Source of the DNA: Paenibacillus lycopersici
Lineage (GTDB): Bacteria; Bacillota; Bacilli; Paenibacillales; Paenibacillaceae
Assembly (NCBI RefSeq): GCF_010119935.1
Contig: NZ_CP048209.1
Location: 3,103,001-3,167,000 of the forward strand
Direction: 5' to 3'
Length of the DNA stretch: 64,000 bases
The position numbers and the translations under genes are program-made. The notes below the pieces were generated by a model that saw only the letters and a list, made by a program, of their open reading frames with translations, did not search any database and was not told where the DNA came from. Shown here piece after piece: positions 33,454-41,821 of the stretch (position 1 is the first letter of the stretch; every line of letters begins with the position of its first letter).

Positions 33454-35083
33454 TCGACCTTTCCCTGGCCTGCAGCCTTCCGCTGCGGCCAGGCTTTGTT
33501 ATTGGCTGCTGGACGTTCAGGCGCTGCGGGACGATGCGCAGCAGCCGCCGTCGGACCGGGCGTTCATCGAGACGAAGTCGCATGTCCTGCTGCTATCGAA
33601 CGGAAGCGACGGCCGTATTATCGTCGACGGGCGTCTGCATGTGCTGAAGCCCGGATGCCTGTTCATCTGCGCGCCCGGCCAATTGCTCGAAGTGACGAAT
33701 TTCGGCGGCCAGACGCTGGAGCTGCTGATGCTCTATTTTCAGGCATTCGTTACGCCGAACGGACAAGCGTCGGCGCACATGCCGCCCGAGGGGACGGAGC
33801 CGGCGTTCCCGGTTCTCGGCGAAGCGCTGCTCCCTTCGGCAGCGATGGCCAGCCAATTATTCGGCGTCATCGAGACGAGCTGGAAGCAGGGCACCGATTC
33901 GGCGCGGCTGCGTTGCGAAGCGGGGCTGCTGGAGCTGCTCAGCCATGCCTTGACGCATCGGGAGCGGCTGACCGAAATGGCGCTCGAACTCGCCCGTCTG
34001 GAGCTCGAACGCCACTATGCGAGCGAGATCGCCATCGAGTCGCTGGCGCGGATCGCCGGACTCAGCCGTTTTCACTTCATGCGGCTGTTCAAGGAGCGTT
34101 TCGGCAAAGGCGTCGTGGAATACAGGACGGAGCTGCGCCTGCGGGAAGCGAAACGGCTTATGGGCAGCGCGAATTTGACGCTGGCCGAGATCGCCCTGCG
34201 CATCGGCTATACGAACGAGAGCTATTTCAGCAGCTTGTTCAAGAAGCAGACCGGAATGTCGCCGGCAGCGTATTTGCGGAGCAGGCAGCGCAGAATCGCC
34301 GCCTACAGCTGGATCAATCTCGGTCAACTGCTCGCGCTGCGGACGATACCCGTCGCGGCGCCGATGGATCACTACTGGACGAGCCGTTACCGGAATAAAT
34401 ACGAATTCGAGGTGGCAACGCCGCTCAGCCATCATTACGAATTCAACCTGAAGGCGCTTCGACAGGCCAAGCCGGACGGCATCGTGGCGATTGGCGAGCT
34501 CATTCCCCCGGCCGAGCAGAAGAAGCTCCAGCAGCTAGCGCCGACCTTGTTCTTGAGCTGGAACGACGATTGGCGCACCCATCTCGTCAAGCTGGCGGCG
34601 TTTCTGGAGCGCGAGGAGGAGGCGGAGGCGTGGCTGCGCAAATACGACCGGGACGCGGCTGCCGTCCGGGCGCGCATCGCGCCTGTCATCGGGCCGGACC
34701 GCCTGCTCGTCCTATCAGTCGGCGGGGAGCGGTTAACGGTGTGGGGCCGCCAAGCCGGCAGCGTGCTGTACGGCGATCTGGAGATTGCGATGCCTCCCGA
34801 GCTGCGGGACACCGGGTGGCACCGGGAGATTACGCCTTCCGAGCTTGCCGGCATTCAGGCCGAACGCATCCTGGTTCACGTGGAAGGGGGCGCAGCGGCG
34901 GAAGCCGCATGGCGCCGGCTCGCCTTGAGCGAGGCATGGCTGGGGCTGCCGGCCGTACGGCGCGGCAGTGTTCATGCGGTTATCGAATACGGCTGCTTCG
35001 ACGCGCCTTGGAACGATTACGCGGCCGAACCGATCGGCCGCTTCCTGAACGATATCCCGGAATTGCTCGGAATCCCTGATTAA
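33446..35083 (+). CDS. AraC-type regulator fused to a siderophore-binding domain (Btr-like)
   Basis: The ATG at 33446 has AAGG 7 bp upstream; ATG 33440 overlaps that site. The 545-residue protein has three parts. An N-terminal cupin-like arm domain spans about 20-120. Two helix-turn-helix motifs follow at about 185-285 (LARIAGLSRFHFMRLFKERF and IALRIGYTNESYFSSLFKKQ). A FecB/BtuF-like periplasmic-type binding domain occupies about 300-545 but lacks a signal peptide, so it works in the cytoplasm. B. subtilis Btr has this layout and activates siderophore uptake upon binding bacillibactin. Here it probably senses the imported siderophore and activates the receptor gene it overlaps by 8 bp. Confidence 0.92.
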   Translation: MNNRPFPGLQPSAAARLCYWLLDVQALRDDAQQPPSDRAFIETKSHVLLLSNGSDGRIIVDGRLHVLKPGCLFICAPGQLLEVTNFGGQTLELLMLYFQAFVTPNGQASAHMPPEGTEPAFPVLGEALLPSAAMASQLFGVIETSWKQGTDSARLRCEAGLLELLSHALTHRERLTEMALELARLELERHYASEIAIESLARIAGLSRFHFMRLFKERFGKGVVEYRTELRLREAKRLMGSANLTLAEIALRIGYTNESYFSSLFKKQTGMSPAAYLRSRQRRIAAYSWINLGQLLALRTIPVAAPMDHYWTSRYRNKYEFEVATPLSHHYEFNLKALRQAKPDGIVAIGELIPPAEQKKLQQLAPTLFLSWNDDWRTHLVKLAAFLEREEEAEAWLRKYDRDAAAVRARIAPVIGPDRLLVLSVGGERLTVWGRQAGSVLYGDLEIAMPPELRDTGWHREITPSELAGIQAERILVHVEGGAAAEAAWRRLALSEAWLGLPAVRRGSVHAVIEYGCFDAPWNDYAAEPIGRFLNDIPELLGIPD

Positions 35084-35191
35084 AGGCCGTTATCCTGCCG
35101 CTCAGGCCATTCGTTTTCGAGCGGCGGCGGCTTGTAAAAGCTGGTTCCGGCATCGCTTCTAACGCCGCGAGCAGAATGGGCTTGCGCGTTG

Positions 35192-35491
35192 TTAAATCGT
35201 ATTTTTTACTTTGATCAGCTCATTGATGAAATAATTCATCTGGTCCCTGACTTCGCCCGGATTGAAGGAGCCGTAGTAACGGGATTGAGACGCCGCGGTT
35301 TGCTGCGCCTGCGTCTTTTGCTGCGCCTCCGCCTTTTGCCGTTCGAGCAGCTGCAGCGCGAGCAGGGCGGCGATCGCGGAGACGCCGTCCCCGATCACGG
35401 CAATCGATGCGCCGATATAGGCTAGCCTGGCAGCCTGGATCTCGAGCAGATCCTCGTTGGATTCGGATGCCTGGTTCTCATTGTTACGCAT
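35192..35491 (-). CDS. Small membrane protein of unknown function
   Basis: ATG at 35491 is 6-7 bp after AAGGAGG, giving 99 residues. An acidic, Asn/Glu-rich start (1-20) precedes one hydrophobic segment (about 22-43, AYIGASIAVIGDGVSAIAALLALQ). A Gln/Ala/Lys-rich helix with coiled-coil character follows (44-70), and then a C-terminal segment QMNYFINELIKVKNT. I do not recognise a named family; similar small proteins are widespread in Paenibacillus. It is flanked by non-coding sequence on both sides and is convergent with the siderophore regulator. Confidence 0.7.
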   Translation of the reverse strand: MRNNENQASESNEDLLEIQAARLAYIGASIAVIGDGVSAIAALLALQLLERQKAEAQQKTQAQQTAASQSRYYGSFNPGEVRDQMNYFINELIKVKNTI

Positions 35492-35721
35492 GGCGCAACC
35501 TCCTTTTTGGATGCAGCTTGTTACATGGCCCGGCCGGCGTTGGAACGGCATACGCTATATACCATGGTATGCGGCTGCGGAAGCTTCCTATTCATGGCGA
35601 TGCCGCGCTTCGTTCGAGGCGATCGCCGCACCGCCACTCGGTCGCTGATAGCGCATTCAAGCGAATGTTTGCTACAATACATGCGATGGATGATCGTTGC
35701 CAAGACTAGGAGGATGATGAG

Positions 35722-36705
35722 ATGAACAAACGTCCGCTCGGCAGGACGGGCTTGCAGGTCAGCGAAGTGAGCTTCGGCACATGGGCGATCGGAGGCTCGT
35801 GGGGACAGACGGATGACGCCGAGTCGCTGCGCGCTTTGGACAAGGCGATGGAGGAAGGCGTCAATTTCTTCGATACGGCCGACGTGTACGGCGGCGGCAA
35901 GAGCGAACGGCTGCTCGCCCGCGCTACGAAAGGCAAGGAGGACCGCATTCACGTCGCTACGAAGTTTTGCCGGCAAGGGGATATTCACGACCCGCAGGCC
36001 TATTCGGAGCAGCAGATTCGCAGGTGGTGCGAGGATAGCCTGAAACGGCTGGAGCGCGATACGATCGACTTGTATCAGGTCCACTGCGCGCCGTTTGCTA
36101 TTCTGAAGCAGGGCGCCGTGTTCGAAGTGCTGGACAAGCTCCAACGCGAAGGCAAGATCCGCGCTTACGGCGTCAGCGTGGAAACGGTGGAAGAAGGACT
36201 GTTCTGTCTGGAGCAGTCCGGCGTTCAGGCGCTGCAAATCATCTTCAATATTTTCCGGCAGAAGCCGATCGCCGAATTGCTTCCGCGGGCAAGCGAGCGC
36301 GGCGTCGGCTTGCTCGTTCGGCTGCCGCTCGCAAGCGGTCTGCTGACCGGCAAATTCACGGCGAACGCGACCTTCGACGCGGAAGACCATCGCAACTTCA
36401 ACCGCGACGGCGCGGCGTTCAACGTGGGCGAGACGTTCGCGGGCCTGCCGTTCGCCCAAGGCGTCGAGCTGGCCTCGCAGCTGGGCTGGATCGCGGATGG
36501 CCGCGGCAATATGACGCGGGCGGCGCTTCGCTGGCTGCTGGATTTCCAGGAAGTGACATGCGTCATTCCGGGCTTCAGGAACGTCCGTCAAGTCGAGGAC
36601 AACCTCGGCGTGCTCGCCGCGAAGCCGTTCAGCGCGGAAGAGCATGAGCGTCTGCGCACATTCTATGAAGAGCAAGTGCATGACCATATTCGCGGCGCTT
36701 ACTGA
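35722..36705 (+). CDS. Aldo/keto reductase
   Basis: The 327-residue protein follows AGGAGG and has the full aldo/keto reductase barrel. The catalytic set is D, Y, K, H: FFDTADVYGGGKSE (Asp and Tyr near residues 51-56), VATKFC (Lys) and LYQVHCAP (His). The NADPH-binding region near the C-terminus reads IPGFRNVRQVEDNL. Members reduce aldehydes or ketones, or act on sugars, and the substrate is unknown. It is monocistronic, with a hairpin terminator 23 bp after the stop. Confidence 0.93.
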   Translation: MNKRPLGRTGLQVSEVSFGTWAIGGSWGQTDDAESLRALDKAMEEGVNFFDTADVYGGGKSERLLARATKGKEDRIHVATKFCRQGDIHDPQAYSEQQIRRWCEDSLKRLERDTIDLYQVHCAPFAILKQGAVFEVLDKLQREGKIRAYGVSVETVEEGLFCLEQSGVQALQIIFNIFRQKPIAELLPRASERGVGLLVRLPLASGLLTGKFTANATFDAEDHRNFNRDGAAFNVGETFAGLPFAQGVELASQLGWIADGRGNMTRAALRWLLDFQEVTCVIPGFRNVRQVEDNLGVLAAKPFSAEEHERLRTFYEEQVHDHIRGAY

Positions 36706-36727
36706 GCAAACGATCATAACGGCCAAG

Positions 36728-36754
36728 AAGGGAACCCTGGCTCGGGGTTCCCTT
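36728..36754 (+). terminator. Terminator of the aldo/keto reductase gene
   Basis: AAGGGAACCC (36728-36737) pairs with GGGTTCCCTT (36745-36754) around a 7-nt loop. The T-tract is short. Confidence 0.7.
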
Positions 36755-36758
36755 CAGA

Positions 36759-36842
36759 TTGCTAAGAATTACAAGTTATTGAGAATTTCAAGTTGCTGAG
36801 AATACAAGTTGTTGAGAAATACACGTCGTAGAGAATTACACG
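36759..36842. repeat. 16-17-bp tandem repeat, five degenerate units
   Basis: Units start at 36759, 36776, 36793, 36809 and 36826, each of the form TTGYTGAGAATTACAAG. The repeat begins 5 bp after the terminator at 36728-36754 and contains no start signal. Confidence 0.75.
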
Positions 36843-36926
36843 CTGCTTCGAGCGAGCTCGTGGCAAACCGCGCCCCGGCGCATGAACAACTCCTGTTGCC
36901 GCTTCGCCGGCCGTTGAAGTTAGGAA

Positions 36927-37102
36927 GCGGACAGAAGATCCGTCGCTGCTTGATTACGTTTTTCCGTGTGCCCGCGGACAGGAGATCCGTTATATCGGCT
37001 GACAAGCCTGTTTGCGATGTCATTCGGGGACATTAACGGATCCTGTGTCCGTGCGCTCCCCCGAAAGCTTGATTTCTCCCAAATAACGGAACCTCTGTCC
37101 GC
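36927..37102. repeat. Dispersed intergenic repeat, locus C (F-F-R-R)
   Basis: Forward units are at 36927-36945 and 36974-36993 (GCGGACAGGAGATCCGTTAT). Reverse-complement units are at 37032-37051 and 37083-37102. Starts are 47, 58 and 51 bp apart, almost the spacing of locus B. The gap between 36706 and 37287 contains only a terminator, a tandem repeat, this array and the hairpin at 37173; no gene is apparent. Confidence 0.8.
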
Positions 37103-37172
37103 CCGGTCATTGAGGGGGATCCTTTTTTCCATACATACGGCATACACCGCATCGAACTTTCTCGACAGCCTC

Positions 37173-37199
37173 AAGAGAACCCCGGACCGGGGTTCTCTT
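37173..37199. terminator. Perfect hairpin downstream of the NlpC/P60 gene
   Basis: AAGAGAACCCCGG (37173-37185) and CCGGGGTTCTCTT (37187-37199) are exact complements around a single A. It lies about 90 bp beyond the stop of the minus-strand gene and probably terminates from either side. Confidence 0.55.
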
Positions 37200-37287
37200 C
37201 GCTTTCGTATGACCATTTCTCGTATGGCCCGCATGAACGATCCGCTGGCAGGAAGCGTCAGCCGTAGGAGCTGCGGTTTCGAACATA

Positions 37288-38031
37288 CTATTCTTGTTGA
37301 TCCTGGCTTGTCGAATCATCCTGCTGCCGATCGAGACCCGTGTCAGCGGCTTGTCCGTCCGAATCGGAGTCCGGATTCGAAGCCGAAGGTTCGCCTGGGG
37401 CGACGACCGGCTGATCGTTATCGGATATGACGCGGCGCGCCGTCACGAAGCCGCGATCCCACGCGCTGCCGTCGAACTCGGATATCGCGACGCCGACACC
37501 GACGCGGTACGTGTGCAATAACTGTCCGTTGCCGATATAGATGCTCACGTGATTGATCACGCCGTCGTGATTCGTATCCGAGAACACGAGATCGCCCGGC
37601 TGCAGGTCGTCCTTGGCCACTGCCGTGCCGGTCTTCGCCTGTTGTCTCGACGAGCGCGGGATATCGATCCCGTTCTGTCCGAATACATATTGCGTGAACG
37701 AGGAGCAATCGAACATGTCCGTACGTCCGGCATCCGCGCCGAAATGATACGGAACGCCGAGGAATTGCTTGCCGGTTGCAATGACGCGGTCGGCAGCGGT
37801 CTCTTGCTTCGCGCTGGTCGTCGTTTGCTTGTTTGTAGTCGTCGTTTGCTTGTCTGTAGTAGACATCTGCGTGTCTGTAATAGTCGTTTGCTTATTTGAA
37901 GAATCTATCGCAGCGGCGTGCATCGTCTGAGGCATGGCGAGCAAGCCCCCCGTGAACGCGATCGCGATCGAGAGCGCTGCGCCTGCGAAGGTCTGCTTGG
38001 CACGACCATTAAGCTTGAAGTTGTTGTTCAT
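37288..38031 (-). CDS. NlpC/P60 (C40) family peptidoglycan endopeptidase
   Basis: The 247-residue protein has a signal peptide (1-40, ending MHAAA). A Thr/Lys/Gln repeat linker (45-78, with repeated KQTT) follows, and then one NlpC/P60 domain (about 80-200) with C109 in MFDCSSF, H161 in INHVSIYIG and H173. The C-terminal tail is acidic and Ser/Asp/Gln rich. Such enzymes cut the gamma-D-Glu-diamino acid bond in cell-wall peptides outside the cell. There are no SH3 or LysM targeting domains, so the linkers may mediate wall passage. GGGAGG precedes the ATG. Confidence 0.93.
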   Translation of the reverse strand: MNNNFKLNGRAKQTFAGAALSIAIAFTGGLLAMPQTMHAAAIDSSNKQTTITDTQMSTTDKQTTTTNKQTTTSAKQETAADRVIATGKQFLGVPYHFGADAGRTDMFDCSSFTQYVFGQNGIDIPRSSRQQAKTGTAVAKDDLQPGDLVFSDTNHDGVINHVSIYIGNGQLLHTYRVGVGVAISEFDGSAWDRGFVTARRVISDNDQPVVAPGEPSASNPDSDSDGQAADTGLDRQQDDSTSQDQQE

Positions 38032-38342
38032 GATGTCCTCCCTTTAAGCTTGTTTGGCTGAGCGTTGTTCGCCTGCAACTACTATAGCATGTCCTTTCTG
38101 ACCCATCATTTGCTAGCGGCCGGCCTTTCCCGCTCATAGACTCGCATTCGCCCTGATTATTAGAAAAAGATTAGAAATCGCTTAACCGGAATACTTCTCC
38201 CTCCATATGCAGGATTCGGAAGCGCATAACCGAAATAAGTCTTCAAGTACTAGCTGGCGTAAATCTTGCATGACGACGAATCATCCTGACTTCACCCGCT
38301 GGCTTTACGCTGGGACAATAAGCGGAGAGGATCGTGCGCGGC
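38032..38342. other. Non-coding region between divergent NlpC/P60 and DUF5107 genes
   Basis: These 311 bp separate two divergent starts and should hold promoters for both. I see no convincing -35/-10 pair with consensus boxes, no long inverted repeat and no gene. Confidence 0.5.
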
Positions 38343-40376
38343 ATGAAAGTGACTGTGGCGAACATGCAGATCGAAGGCGCTGCCCTGGAAGGCGAGAATC
38401 CGCTGCCGATGTTCCGTAACCGGAACAAACACCGCCATGCGGTCGACAACGGCAGCCTGACGCCGGAGCTGAAGGCGCATATGGGCGAAAACGCGGGGGA
38501 GCGGTTTCTGCCTTACCGTATGCAGGACCGCTATTCAAGAAAACGCGAAACGATGGAATTGAAGACGATCGTGCTGGAGAACGACAGGCTCAGAGCCGTG
38601 TTCCTGCCCGAATACGGGGGAAGGCTGTACGCCTTGCAAGAGAAGCCGACAGGCAGGGAATTGCTGTACAAGAATCCCGTGCTTCAGCCGGCGAACCTGG
38701 CGATTCTGAATGCCTGGTTCTCCGGGGGCATTGAATGGAACATCGGTCAATTGGGTCATGCGTTCACGACATGCTCGCCCGTGCATGCGGCGCGGATGCG
38801 CGATGACGAAGGAAACGAATTTCTGCGGATCTATGAATATGAGCGCTGCAAGAACGTATTCTGGCAGGTCGATTTTCATTTGCCTCCCGGCGCGCGGCAG
38901 TTGAGCGTTTATGTTCGCATCGTGAACGATCGTCAGATGGCCGTGCCGATGTACTGGTGGACGAATACGGCCGTCGAAGAGACGGAACGAGCCCGCGTGT
39001 TCTCTGGCACCGCCGAGGTAATTTATATCGATCCTCTCCAGAACGGCTACGGGGCCGGCGATCTGCCCGTCCTCCCGGCCGTGCCGAACGCGGACGTCTC
39101 GTATCCGAGCGCGTTCCCTTACGCGAGCGAATATTTCTTCCAGACGCCAGCGCGCGCCAAGTCCCCATGGGAAGCGGTCGCCTACGAGGACGGCCGCGTG
39201 TTCTTCGAACGCTCGACCGCGATGCTTCGTTACCGGAAAATGTTCTGCTGGGGTCATCATGCCGGCGGCCGGCGTTGGTGCGACTTCCTGTCCAGGCCCG
39301 GCGAAGGCCGGTACCTCGAGGTTCAGGCCGGTCTTGCGCCGACGCAGCTTCACGGCATCGAGATGCCCGCCGATACCGAATGGGCGTTCACGCAGGTCAT
39401 CGGCTTGCTGGATGCCGATACGACGAGCGTCTATCGGGACGACTGGGACAGCGCCCGTCAATATATCGAAGGCCGGATCAATCAGGCGGTAAGCGAGGAA
39501 GCGGTTTATTACGCGCATGCGAAGCACCGGGCGCTGGCAGACCGGTCCCCGGAAGCTTCGCTGCACGACGGGTCCGGATGGGGAGCATTGGAGCGGCTGC
39601 GCAGAGCGCAAGAGGGAGAGCGCGGCATTCCGCTTGGCTTCGAATTTGCCGATGCGACGCTCGGCGCGCAGCAGCAGCCATGGCTGGCTTTGCTTCGGGA
39701 TGGCATGCTGCCGGCCCATGCCGTCGAGGATGTCCCGGTATCCTGGATGATCCAGGACGAGTGGATGAACAGGCTGGGCTCCGTCATCCGGCAGTCTCGC
39801 GAGAGCGGCCCGACGTGGACGGCTTATCTTCATTACGGTGTCATGCAGTACGAGCATGGTCTTGAAGCGGAAGCGATCGAGGCTTGGGAGACGTCGCTCC
39901 GCCTTGCCCCGTCAGCCTGGGCTTACCGGAATCTTGCCGTCGCGATGAAGCGGCGAGGCGAGCCGGATCGCGCGTTGTCGCATTACGAGCTAGCGTATGC
40001 CGTCTCCGGCGCCTTCCCGGACCGCGCGTTCGCGGAAGAGTACTTAAGCCTGCTGATCGAACGCAAGCGGCATGAACTTGCATGGCGCTTGTATGAATCG
40101 CTGCCTCCGGCGGATCAAGGAAGCGACCGCATTCGGATCATCGTCGGCGCCGCAGCGTTGGAACTCGGGCATGACGCGTTCATGGAGAAGCTGTTCGCCG
40201 CGGAATTCGCCGTCATTCGCGAAGGCGAAACGCTCGTTATCGAGCTCTGGTATGCGTATAACGCGAAGAAGCTAGCGGGCAGTCGAGGCATTGCGCTTAC
40301 GCCGGCGCTTCTGGCGGAGGCGAAGCTGCTGTTTCCGCCGCCCGCGCCGATCGATTTTCGGACGATCGGATCGTAA
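38343..40376 (+). CDS. DUF5107 domain protein with C-terminal helical-repeat region
   Basis: The 677-residue protein begins with a DUF5107-type domain (about 1-330), visible as LKTIVLENDRLRAVFLPEYG, NAWFSGGIEWNIGQLGH and YWWTNTAVEE. This part looks like a galactose-mutarotase-like beta-sandwich. The C-terminal half (about 480-640) reads as TPR-like helical pairs (EAWETSLRLAPSAWAYRNLA, then ALSHYELAYAVSG). DUF5107 proteins occur near sugar-degradation genes; no activity is established, though carbohydrate binding or epimerisation is plausible. A GTG at 38334 is an alternative start, because GGAG lies 6 bp before it. It has no signal peptide and stands alone. Confidence 0.85.
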   Translation: MKVTVANMQIEGAALEGENPLPMFRNRNKHRHAVDNGSLTPELKAHMGENAGERFLPYRMQDRYSRKRETMELKTIVLENDRLRAVFLPEYGGRLYALQEKPTGRELLYKNPVLQPANLAILNAWFSGGIEWNIGQLGHAFTTCSPVHAARMRDDEGNEFLRIYEYERCKNVFWQVDFHLPPGARQLSVYVRIVNDRQMAVPMYWWTNTAVEETERARVFSGTAEVIYIDPLQNGYGAGDLPVLPAVPNADVSYPSAFPYASEYFFQTPARAKSPWEAVAYEDGRVFFERSTAMLRYRKMFCWGHHAGGRRWCDFLSRPGEGRYLEVQAGLAPTQLHGIEMPADTEWAFTQVIGLLDADTTSVYRDDWDSARQYIEGRINQAVSEEAVYYAHAKHRALADRSPEASLHDGSGWGALERLRRAQEGERGIPLGFEFADATLGAQQQPWLALLRDGMLPAHAVEDVPVSWMIQDEWMNRLGSVIRQSRESGPTWTAYLHYGVMQYEHGLEAEAIEAWETSLRLAPSAWAYRNLAVAMKRRGEPDRALSHYELAYAVSGAFPDRAFAEEYLSLLIERKRHELAWRLYESLPPADQGSDRIRIIVGAAALELGHDAFMEKLFAAEFAVIREGETLVIELWYAYNAKKLAGSRGIALTPALLAEAKLLFPPPAPIDFRTIGS

Positions 40377-40444
40377 ACCGGGTTCAACTGCCGTTACGCA
40401 TTCTCACATTCTCTCATTAACTGGATTGAGGGAGGTGGACGAGA

Positions 40445-40735
40445 ATGTCGTTAGGATTTTTCACGTTTTATACGCTGGACGCAGGCGTCGGACAAGGGTA
40501 TTATTCCGCGGTGGCAGCACCCGGCGCATCGGGGCTGGTGACGCTTAGCACGGATAGTCTGACTGGGCCCGTTCGACTGGTCATCACCCGCTACAACGGG
40601 CTGCCGCCTTTTCAGCTCGACGTGCCGGGAGGCAATGAATACGGAGTCAGCATCGATCAGATCCAGACGATCGGCCTGCTGAACATCAGCGATGCGGCTG
40701 CCACGGGATCATTCTCCGTGTCAATACCCGAATGA
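40445..40735 (+). CDS. Small beta-rich protein, family not recognised
   Basis: The 96-residue protein follows GGGAGGTGG and has no signal peptide or cysteine. The sequence alternates hydrophobic and polar residues with many Gly, Thr and Ser: GASGLVTLSTDSLTGPVRLV, FQLDVPGGNEYGVSIDQI and ATGSFSVSIPE. This suggests a single jelly-roll or beta-sandwich domain. The pattern of a central P-G-G turn followed by a closing ATGSFSVSI strand resembles small spore-appendage (DUF3992/Ena-like) proteins, but that similarity is only impressionistic. A terminator follows at once. Confidence 0.7.
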   Translation: MSLGFFTFYTLDAGVGQGYYSAVAAPGASGLVTLSTDSLTGPVRLVITRYNGLPPFQLDVPGGNEYGVSIDQIQTIGLLNISDAAATGSFSVSIPE

Positions 40736-40738
40736 CGG

Positions 40739-40784
40739 ATAGACGGTTCCTGCAGCCGACAGCTCGGGGGCCGTCTATGTTTTT
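40739..40784 (+). terminator. Terminator after the small beta-rich protein gene
   Basis: ATAGACGG (40739-40746) pairs with CCGTCTAT (40771-40778), followed by GTTTTT. Confidence 0.75.
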
Positions 40785-40868
40785 GTCTAAGGAAGCCCAT
40801 ACGGGAAGAAGCCGGCGCGGAACCAAGCAAGACATACCTGATACCGGGCTTGGGCATACTATGACTCA

Positions 40869-40920
40869 TTGACACGACACCAAAAGGTGTCCTATAATGA
40901 AACTGTCACTAAATGGTGTC
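40869..40920 (+). promoter_or_regulatory. Promoter with two operators for the ArsR-SRPBCC operon
   Basis: TTGACA (40869-40874), 18 bp, perfect TATAAT (40893-40898). The spacer holds the exact palindrome GACACCAAAAGGTGTC (40876-40891). A second, partial copy GTCACTAAATGGTGTC (40905-40920) lies downstream of the -10. Autorepression by the ArsR-type protein is inferred. Confidence 0.75.
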
Positions 40921-40956
40921 CAATGGGAGCAATCGATAGATCTAGGAGAGGGTGTT

Positions 40957-41256
40957 GTGAGCGAGAGCAGCCAGCCGCGGGATGTATTTGAAGCGATAGC
41001 GGATCCGACCAGGCGCCGATTGATCCATCTGTTAGCAGAAGCCCGGGAGCTGCCGCTTCATGAATTGACCCCACAATTCGATATGGGCCGGACGGCAGTG
41101 TCCAAACATTTGACCATACTGAAAGAAGCCGGATTGGTTCTTGACCGCAAAGTCGGCCGGGAAACGCGATTCAGGCTGAACGCCGAACCGCTTCGGGAAA
41201 TTCAGGATTGGGTTTCCTTCTACGGCAAATTCTGGAGCGCGAACATGCTTCGTTAA
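40957..41256 (+). CDS. ArsR-family HTH transcriptional regulator (SdpR-like)
   Basis: The GTG at 40957 lies 8 bp after AGGAG. An in-frame ATG at 40897 overlaps the -10 box and cannot be the start. The 99-residue protein is a winged helix with DVFEAIADPTRRRLIHLLAE, FDMGRTAVSKHLTILKEAGL and a C-terminal helix (EIQDWVSFYGKFWS). It lacks the cysteine metal site (ELCVCDL) of metal-sensing ArsR proteins, so it belongs to the non-metal branch that is usually paired with SRPBCC proteins, as here. It probably binds the palindromes at 40876 and 40905. Confidence 0.92.
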   Translation: MSESSQPRDVFEAIADPTRRRLIHLLAEARELPLHELTPQFDMGRTAVSKHLTILKEAGLVLDRKVGRETRFRLNAEPLREIQDWVSFYGKFWSANMLR

Positions 41257-41281
41257 ACCAACTGTTCGAAGAGGATGAGCT

Positions 41282-41683
41282 ATGAGGATGACGCTGACGC
41301 TGGATTTCCAATACGCGGCGACCACGATCGAGAAGCTGCGGGCCGCCTTGACGGACCCGGAGAAGCTGGCGAAATGGGGGATGGAGAACAACTTCAAGCC
41401 CGAAGTCGGCTACCGTTTTCAGTTCCGCCAGAAGCCGACCGAATGGTGGGACGGCATCGTAGAAGGCGAAGTGCTGATCGTGGACGAGCCGAACAAGCTG
41501 TCCTATATGTGGGGGAGCGCGGGCGAGAAGCACACGGTCGTCTGGACCTTGCAGGAGTTGGGGGGCGGCAAGGTGAATTTACATCTTGAGCAATCCGGCA
41601 TCTCCAACGTACAAGCGCTTCACGGCGCCAAATACGGCTGGAACGCCATGGGCGGCGAGCTTGAGAAGCTGCTTGCCCAATAA
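41282..41683 (+). CDS. SRPBCC (AHSA1-like) domain protein
   Basis: The 133-residue protein has the helix-grip fold of the START/Bet v1 group: FQYAATTIEKLRAALTDPEKLAKW, YRFQFRQKPTEWWDGIVEGEV, LSYMWGSAGEKHTVVWTL and a C-terminal amphipathic helix (YGWNAMGGELEKLLAQ). These small proteins have a deep hydrophobic pocket for lipophilic ligands. It is the second gene of the ArsR operon, 25 bp after the regulator, an arrangement seen repeatedly in Bacillales. The ligand is unknown; the operon may respond to a hydrophobic compound. Confidence 0.9.
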   Translation: MRMTLTLDFQYAATTIEKLRAALTDPEKLAKWGMENNFKPEVGYRFQFRQKPTEWWDGIVEGEVLIVDEPNKLSYMWGSAGEKHTVVWTLQELGGGKVNLHLEQSGISNVQALHGAKYGWNAMGGELEKLLAQ

Positions 41684-41750
41684 CCGAAGCGCGCTGCGAG
41701 ACGAACGAAAGCGACCGCTTGAAGAGAGATTTCAGACCGACCGAATCATC

Positions 41751-41782
41751 ATAACCGGCTGCGACGCTATGCAGCCGGTTAT
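41751..41782 (+). terminator. Hairpin after the ArsR-SRPBCC operon
   Basis: ATAACCGGCTGC (41751-41762) and GCAGCCGGTTAT (41771-41782) are exact complements around an 8-nt loop. No clear T-run follows. Confidence 0.55.
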
Positions 41783-41821
41783 GCCTGCTTTCGGAATACG
41801 ATCTATGGAAGGATGCGAGGC

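Noticed and set aside
40897..40956. N-terminal extension of the ArsR-type regulator from ATG 40897
   Set aside because: It overlaps the -10 box and operator; GTG 40957 has AGGAG at the right distance.
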